Shown here in pieces: positions 57,001-64,000 of a stretch of DNA of 64,000 nucleotides; position 1 is the first letter of the stretch, and each line of letters opens with the position of its first letter. Position numbers and translations under genes: made by a program. This stretch comes from Asterias amurensis. Taxonomy: Eukaryota; Echinodermata; Asteroidea; Forcipulatida; Asteriidae. Where the stretch lies: the NCBI RefSeq assembly GCF_032118995.1, contig NC_092648.1, positions 22,038,450-22,102,449 on the forward strand, written 5' to 3'. The notes below the pieces were generated by a model, which ran no database searches, was not told the DNA's origin, and saw only the letters and a list, made by a program, of their open reading frames with translations.

Positions 57001-60000
57001 GTAGGTTACCACTGTAGCCTCCTCATCCATGTAGCTTTGATTTAGTTGCATATCAGGCATGGTGATCTCAGAGCCGTCTAACAGATCATCATCCAAGAGA
57101 GAGATATCATCCAAGTTGAGACTGGAAATTACATACATAGATTTGATGGCTTCCAGGTCGTGGCTAGCCAGGGAAATTGAATCCAAGGCTTCGGAATGAT
57201 GCTCCGAACGCCGCCTTCTTCGGATCTGCCTCTCCCCGTTATTCTCAACAATCTCTGACTCATCATCAGAGTAGACATAATGGCCAATGTTACCCATGCT
57301 GAGATTTGCTCTGTCCTCCATACCTAAAAGCAAGTATGGTTCATTGACGCAACCGTTTACGCTGGCCTCGTTTAAACTCAGAGAGAAGTTTTCTGAGAAG
57401 GAATCAACAGAGCGATGCTCCATCTCCTTGATGCAGCAGATTGCCTCCGATCCCATGGGAAGGTCATCTAAGGTCATATTATCGTCAAAAGAGATAGCTC
57501 CAGTTGTGTCCTGGGAGACGAAGCTCATCGTGTCTTGCTCTGAGAAGGCAATAGAGAAGTCGTCCTCAGACACCTCTGAAACGGGCTTCTCTAACATATC
57601 AGAAATATTATCAATAGAACCAAGACATTTCAAGATGGTGTCTGTATCAGAGCCACCAAGGTTACTGTGCATCAGCATCAACCTTTCTCTTATTGACATC
57701 TTCTGATTGATGCCCTCAAGGAAGTCTCCATCCTTCAAGCTTTCTGCACCAGGGGTTTCTGGCTCAACTGCCTTGAGCTGGGAACACAGACTCTTATCCA
57801 TATTTCGCAACTCAGACAGTTCGTCGTCTTCATCGGATTCCATGCAGGGCTGCGAGGGCTTGTTGATTTGTGGTTTTGGAGAAGGGGGCGGGTTCTTGCT
57901 GGTGGAGTAGTTGAGGAAGAGTTTTGGTGGAATGATTGGAGGTAGGTCTTTATGTTGGGCCATTCCAGCTTGAATTCTCTTCTCATCATCCTTGGTCGTT
58001 TCCTTTTCTCCAAACTCCTCTTTCGAGGGTTCTTCATTTTCATTCTCAACATCTTCTTCCCATTGAAGACATTGAACCTGGTCAAGAACGGTCGTTGTTA
58101 AGTCATCTGAAGATGCTGTTTCATCCGGCGCTTCTTTATCTCCAGCTTCATCTTCCTGACTCTCGAGTACTGTTGGTAATCCCAGCTCTTCTGAACCTCC
58201 CTGTGTCTCCAAACTGACAATCATATTCAAAGCAGGAGTTCTCCTTGGGGGGACAAGGGGCTTAGTGATAATATTCGACCTGGTTTTGTTGCTATGTATT
58301 TCTGATGGGGGTCGTAGTCCACTTTGTTTCAGTACTGGCTTGCAAGTGTCGGGTTGTTTGGTTGAGCTGTCATTGGTAGCTTTGTGCACATCTCCTTTCA
58401 AGGGTGAAGCTGGTGATTTAGGTCCATGGTTAGTGTCCTCTGAGGTTGTCTTGGGTGAAAGTCTTCTGGACGAGGGCAACGGTAGCCCACTTTTCTTAAC
58501 TGGACTCTGCCTACCCTGACTTGAACAAACAGGAATTTTGGAAGTTGGAGTTCCCTGATCCTGACATGATTGTTCTGGTGAGGAAGATGTCCTGCAAGGT
58601 AACTGAGGTCTTGCGGGCTCAATCACCTCATATATAGGGGATTCTCTACCATCCTTTACAAGTGTCTCTGAGTCCTTTGGTATACAGGGCGTTTCTAAAC
58701 TCTCCTCTTCGTCCGACTCAATAATTGGAGGTCTCCAAATTGGAACATGAGAAGGGGGTCCTTCATTGTCTGTAAGTTCCCTGTCGCTTAACGCTACTCC
58801 GTCCGGACCGCAATAAATAACGGTATCACAGGATTGCTCACTGCTGGACAGATACTCTGGTTCACTTTGGTTGAGGGCGTTGGTGACTTGCATGCCGCTG
58901 TTTTGATGCCTGGAGTGGAGTGGTCGAGCGTGGCGACGCATACGCCCCTCGTCACATGAACTCTCTCCACCTGATGAACTAGTACCAGAGTACTGAAATG
59001 AAAAAAAGAGAAGAATCATGAATATAAGTTGGAAAATCAGGAATAACTTTCTTCATATATTTTAAGTTAATCCTTTGTTAATTGGTGAAGCTGTACTTTT
59101 GAACTAATCTGAAAAAGGTTAATGGATGGTAAACATAGTTTTTTGTTTTACTTTCAAAACTAACGTCATTATACAAAATGTGGTATACACCGTGAGGTAA
59201 GCATTTGGGAATAAACAAGAAAAATCACACAAAAAACTTTCAAGAAATAGTTTGAAATATCATTATTAATTCTTGAAATTGACATACAAAAATTGACACT
59301 TCCAACAATTTCCCGTACAAGGCAAAAAATATACAGAAATCACAAAGGGGCAGACCAAGAGCTGTTGTTCACAGTTTGAAACATTGAGAAATCGCTTTCC
59401 TAATGCGCAGCTATCGTGTTGTGACAATTAATCAAACAGCATAAACATTGTCAAGAGGGATTGGGGCCTTCCTTATGGCAAAGGAGTATCAGTGGAGACA
59501 GTGGCGCCACGGCTAAGCCTTCAGAGTCACAAGATAATAAATCAATGCCATGGAAACAGTCAGAAAAAAAAACAGTTGGGGAAAAGAAAAAATTTCATAT
59601 TCACCCTCTGGCTTAGGTTTAGTAACTTGAGGAGTTGTTAACTTAATTTACTGAAAATCTCTGGTGATGGATAAACAAGTATGCATTGGGATTTACATGA
59701 AGTGACAGGGAATTTAGGAGCGTCTTAGAGAGGAACAACATCTCCTTAACTGATTGTGTGTCAGTAAAAGGAAGAATCTATTTAATATGGTTACAGTTCC
59801 AGCAAGAACGTATTATGCCGTCAAGATTCAGGCACATCAAAATTGAAGCAAACACGGTTTGGCCGCAAAGGATATACATGTATGGTTTAGGAATATTATA
59901 TCTGACCGGTCTGAAATGAGAACATGGAATCATTGCAACAAATAACATCCATTTTGGGAGCTTTCAAAAACACAAACCTAAAGAACATCTGATGCAGGGA

Positions 60001-62757
60001 ATTCAGCTTTTGACAAAATGAAATAATTCTTCAAGTGCAGGCACCAGCTGACTTCAAAGTGAATTAATGACTTCAGTTTAAGAATGCCTTTATTTTAAAT
60101 GTTATCATTTGTAGCAGGCTTTCGGATGTATTATGCATGAAAAGATATGTTCCTATTTAGAGAGAAAGTAAAACAAATTCAGAAAAAAATGATGAAAGAA
60201 ATAACAAAAACAAAACCTAATATTCTTGTTCGTTGTGATTATTATTGCTGTCAAGGAAAACTAAATCTCTCATAATTTTTCTTCTTTTGTAAAATGTCAC
60301 AAAAATCAACCAAAAACCAACGTTTTGCACTCGTCTTTAAAAAAAACCTACAACTATGATGGCTGCTTGGAAAATAATTATTTCTCATGTCAGCTTTAAA
60401 AAACAAAAACAAAAAACAGCATTCCCAAATACCAAAGTTGCACATTTTCTTGTGACTGACATGGCTAACAAGTTTGACTATGTATATCTAATTTTACAGC
60501 ATTCATTACACCAGTGATGATTTATGGGCAATAATGAGGCTTGTGTTGCTTAATGGGGTAGCCCTAAAGGCATCCAGAATCCAGAGTATGAAATATTCAA
60601 TCAATCAGCTAGGAATCCTGCCACAGGAATCCTCACCGTCTAGAGACCCAGGCGCTATATGCTGTTATACATCATCAGCATCAAACTCCTTTTTTTTCGT
60701 GGACTCTTCTTTTAATAGAGACATGTTTTCTTTGCGATGATTACCAGCAGACACACCAGCAGTAATCCAGTCACAGTCTCTCTCGACATCATTTATTTGT
60801 TCTCGCTCTCTATGCTCCCCCTCCCCCCCCTTTTTTTTCTCCAATCAACTACATTTGGTTATAATCATTGTCCAGCATTCATGCTTAGGACTTAGCAATA
60901 GTACAGCTACAGGGCATAGGTGTGTTTGCTTCTCCTGGTCCCATTGATTAAGAGCAATGATTGCCTTGACTTTGTGTAAGCCGCTGTACTCCATTCCTAC
61001 TAATACGTACTTAGCGAGCAGAGTTTTTTTTTCGTGCTCATAAGACATTCATCCTAATGATCATGTTGTAAAGCTTTTTATCGGGGGAACCCAGTGGTTC
61101 CTTCCGAGTCCAACCACACAAGTAATGGGTAGTCAATTTCTCTTAAGTCGTCTTCCGCAGCGCTATTCAATGAGACATTCCAAGTAATTATTTAATTTTG
61201 ACAAATTGAACATATTTAAAGAGTTCATATCGGCAGGAAAACTTTCAATAGGTATAAGTGGAGAGAAGACCTATTGCTAAACAAGTTTTACTACCATCCA
61301 CGTTTAGAGGTGACAGCGGGCAAACCGCATCTTTGGTCGCTTTGATACTATCATTAACTGCAGTGCTTCTCACCTTATAATTTTTTACAGTGATTAATTT
61401 GGGGCAGTATTTACCATTCTAGTGCCCTACCTTTCAATTTATCAATAACTGAGATTACAATTTACTATGCCATAAAAGAGAAATTGAGAGAGCATTAAAA
61501 AAAAAACCTAATAGAGACCATTGCTGTCGACCTTAATTTCACTATCATGTTTTAAGGAAACTGAATTTGATTTTTTTGTTAAATTTTAAGTCTTTGAGAA
61601 AGACCCTGCTAGGGTCGAAACGTCCGGCCTTTAACTACTTTTTGCATTGATACAATATGTCAGTATAAGCAGTTAGCATTTTCTTTCGGTTCTAATTACC
61701 TTGGATTTCTTCTTCCTCATTCGATGGATCCTGGAGGAGAGCTGTATGGTATTGAGCGTCTCAGAATACGTCTGAAGTGCGGCTGATACGTGAGCTATCA
61801 TCACAGTCCGGCAAGACAAACTACCCATCGCCTCCCGCAAGATTCTCGTCAATTTACTATCCCTGTAAAAAAAATACAAGAGTGGAAAACTCCAGATTCA
61901 ATGGATCGCTTTCGGTGCGTTTTTTGTTTGGAGGATGACTTTTATTATTTGACGGTTTTTCACTTTTTATCAGAAATCAGTAAGTATGAAATAGAAACTT
62001 AGAAATTGAAATAAAATAGGATAAAGTTTTAGGCTGAAATTTGACTGACAAACAGTTTCCAGATGTTGTTCGCAGAAATGTTGTTCACACTTCCGTCTAC
62101 AAACACACAATTATTGTTTGTCTTTACAGAAGGAAGGTCAAGCTTTGAAAAAGTCGGTGTGTCATAAAGCAAAAACAAACTTGTTATTAAGGCAACTTCC
62201 AAGCGAGTGAGAAATAATTCTATTTATGGATATGACATATGACTTCCTACTATCCTAAGATTACACAAGTGTTTCATGTAGTATTTGGCTTATCTCATTT
62301 CCTTCATTACTTCCGATAAAGGACGATTGATAACATATATTATCTATGATACCATGAAGAGAAGAAAAATATAACCTAAAAAGACCCTTAACATCCTCTG
62401 GAGAATCCTGCTGTATTCAATAATCCAACACTGCGAATCTGAATTTAACTACATGTAGTTCGATCTCTCAATACAAGAACTTGGAAAGTGTATCTGGTGT
62501 CGCGTCAAGCTCTACTTACTTATTAGGGATGTGTTTCTGGTTGTTAAGTAGAGCGAGTATAACCTGCCCCAGAGCCGAGTAGGAGAGAGCCACACCGTTC
62601 ACAATCTTCCCACCGCTTTTGTCTCCGCTCCCGAGGTCTATCAAGTGAAGGCGACTGCGACCACCGATGACACCACCTTTGCCTGATTTGTCGATGCGAT
62701 ACTGGTAGACATGAAGCGTGAAGAGCATGTGGGAATACTTGCTGTCTTCTGGGTCCT
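50982..62757 (-). CDS. KIF26: KIF26-like kinesin, 5'-truncated by the window edge
   Basis: Exons: 62520-62757, 61700-61862, 54663-58992, 53908-54086, then candidate end exons (see separate entries); phases agree at each junction. The first two encode the end of the kinesin motor: [28 protein letters not shown], then [39 protein letters not shown]. The junction continues as [20 protein letters not shown], the KIF26A/B signature. The tail ends with [18 protein letters not shown] and [12 protein letters not shown], both conserved in KIF26. About 1674 aa are present. Family knowledge: KIF26 proteins are atypical kinesins that bind microtubules with little or no ATPase and act in signalling and cell adhesion. 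The P-loop exons lie beyond 64 kb. The A/B subtype was not resolved and is probably pre-duplication. Confidence 0.93.
53514..53566. repeat. miniature relative of the GGGCC-TGTCAC MITE family
   Basis: GGGTCATGTCACAGCAA and the inverted CTTGCGTGACATGGCCCC are separated by only about 20 bp. Confidence 0.4.
54663..58992 (-). other. 4.33-kb single exon encoding the KIF26-like disordered tail
   Basis: The exon is continuously open for 1443 codons and flanked by a T-rich acceptor (TTTCAG at 58993) and a GTAAGG donor. It is rich in Ser, Pro, Asp and Glu, with many SP/TP sites and a polyalanine run near 55108-55143. KIF26 genes in vertebrates also have one very long tail exon, so the architecture is conserved. 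Long open frames on the opposite strand here are shadows of it. Confidence 0.9.
58993..61699 (-). other. KIF26-like intron
   Basis: No coding feature was seen. Apart from the hammerhead-like block near 61.6 kb it looks unique and AT-rich. Confidence 0.6.
61585..61630 (+). other. hammerhead-like sequence block in a KIF26 intron
   Basis: GACCC (61602-61606) and GGGTC (61612-61616) form a stem followed directly by GAAAC, preceded by TTGAGAAA where a hammerhead would have CUGAUGA. This GACCCTGCTAGGGTCGAAAC wording recurs in many animal genomes near retroelements. Probably a degenerate relic. Confidence 0.25.
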
Positions 62758-64000
62758 CTGTTAATGTGAGGGAAAGGCGGGAAAACTATTATCAAAGATT
62801 AAAACTTTAAATTTTAGTGCTAATGTCGACTTGTTATATAGTCTATGCAGGCATATTTGTTTCATGGAAAAAAGTAGGAACATTTTTTTTAGTACAAAGG
62901 TTGCCCTACATCTACATGCACACATTGTGTTGGCTGTAAATGGAATTAACAAACTTTGAAATTATTCTAATTTTTCCAAGGGCAAAACAAAATCAGAAAA
63001 AAAAGATTCGTTTAAGGCTCTTTTATTGCTTTGACTGCCTGGTGTTTGCTGGGTGCCCATTTTACAATGTTGCTACATGCATAACCAAAAGTATCTCAGC
63101 AAAGGTGGATTAAAATATAAAACACGCATACACTTTTCCGTTATACTTTTTAAAACAAATTTGCTGAAGCAATAAACTCATACATCAGAGCTTATCATTC
63201 TAAAATTGTTTTAGAATAATTGAATGGAGGGGAAGTGCTCCTTTTAAAAGCAAAAAAACTCCAATGTCTAACATTTTGAGCGACCATTTTGCAAGAAATA
63301 TTCAATAGTGATTATTAAGTTTCACTTTTATTCATTATCTGTACTTGACCCATTTTTGTTTAGTTTTTCGGTTCCCCTTTTTTCCCCCCATACCTGTGGA
63401 AAATCAATAACATCATGTAGAGCGCCCAACAATCAGGCCAAATCCAATGCAGTAAATACAATGTAAGCCAAATAAACAGTGGGGGGTCTATAAAAAAAAA
63501 CCTTAATGCTGACTGGACTGTTACCGCGGGACTCCCAAGAATAATTACAATTTCGCAAAAAGCCCCTGCAATTTCCATTAGGAAAAGCTTCCAATTTGCA
63601 GTCAGAATCCCCAGGATTATACACAGGATTTGGTTCCCCTAGTATCACCTTTCATACACACGGCTGATATTTTTCTAAAAAGTTTTACAACCTTCTGAAA
63701 TTAACGATGATTGATTTGGCATCACTGTCTTTGTGCTGCTGCGCCTGATCACGCTTCTTGGTATTTTTTAATGTCCCCATTCATGCAGAAAGAGCCTTCT
63801 TGGAGGCCGGCTCTTTAAATAGCTTCACAGATCAGCTGGTCTTCCGTAATCAGCCCAAGCTGTACCATGGTTTATCATTAGACAGTGATTAAACAAACAA
63901 AACAAGACGACTTGTTAACAGCTACAAGATTTTGATTTATACAGTTGTACACCGAAGGCGCTGACGATGTTATTTTCAAATTCCGTATTCGGTGACCGGT
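62758..64000 (-). other. KIF26-like intron to the window edge
   Basis: The upstream motor exon carrying the P-loop and switch regions is not here. A 31-codon minus-strand frame at 63685-63780 (MGTLKNTKKRDQAQQHKDSD) has a stop directly before its ATG and no known match. Confidence 0.5.

Noticed and set aside
54818-58519. Long plus-strand frames (for example leucine-rich 54818-55426)
   Set aside because: Antisense shadows of the 4.3-kb KIF26 exon, whose homology is unambiguous on the minus strand.
63685-63780. 31-codon minus-strand frame near the right edge
   Set aside because: A stop directly precedes the ATG, there is no known motif, and it does not fit the KIF26 motor sequence expected upstream.

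Overview
This is a repeat-rich, AT-rich, intron-rich metazoan genomic window. The gene families and repeats (a TRAF3-type adaptor, a KIF26-type kinesin, a Mag/SURL-type LTR element, tRNA-derived SINEs, many MITEs, several LINE relics) suggest a marine invertebrate deuterostome. My best guess is an echinoderm, perhaps a sea star. That assignment is inference from repeat flavour and protein similarity; no database was searched.

Layout. (1) About 3.0-11.7 kb, minus strand: an eight-coding-exon TRAF3-like gene (RING, TRAF zinc fingers, coiled coil, MATH) whose parts join in frame into about 583 residues. Its upstream side holds a 17-bp tandem array and a cluster of three AP-1 consensus sites. (2) About 13.3-24 kb: a transposon graveyard. 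It contains a 1.3-kb inverted-repeat element, a dead endonuclease/reverse-transcriptase LINE (minus), a second RT relic (plus) broken by two later insertions, a 21-bp minisatellite, an integrase-type fragment, about four copies of a 98-bp tandem repeat and a 304-bp MITE with an 8-bp target duplication. (3) About 24.4-45.3 kb, plus strand: a multi-exon gene predicted to encode half of a RING-like motif followed by repeated TRAF-type zinc-finger modules and no MATH domain. The module-coding exon pair has been amplified in tandem in 537-bp steps. Its introns hold a 2.3-kb element with 500-bp terminal inverted repeats, an internally deleted LTR retrotransposon with apparently identical LTRs, a foldback element split by a LINE, a hAT-type MITE and other MITEs. 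(4) About 45.3-50.4 kb: mostly unassigned sequence, perhaps the 3' UTR of the next gene. (5) About 50.5-62.8 kb, minus strand: the 3' part of a KIF26-like kinesin gene, with the end of the motor domain, one 4.3-kb tail exon, the conserved C-terminal block and two candidate alternative last exons. Its 5' exons lie beyond the right edge.

The most interesting feature is the TRAF-zinc-finger gene with its recent exon triplication. It lies head to head with a TRAF3-like gene and shares the sequence signature of TRAF zinc fingers but not the TRAF C-terminal domain. The nested transposons are also informative, because several have target-site duplications and pre-insertion sites that can be read directly in the window.
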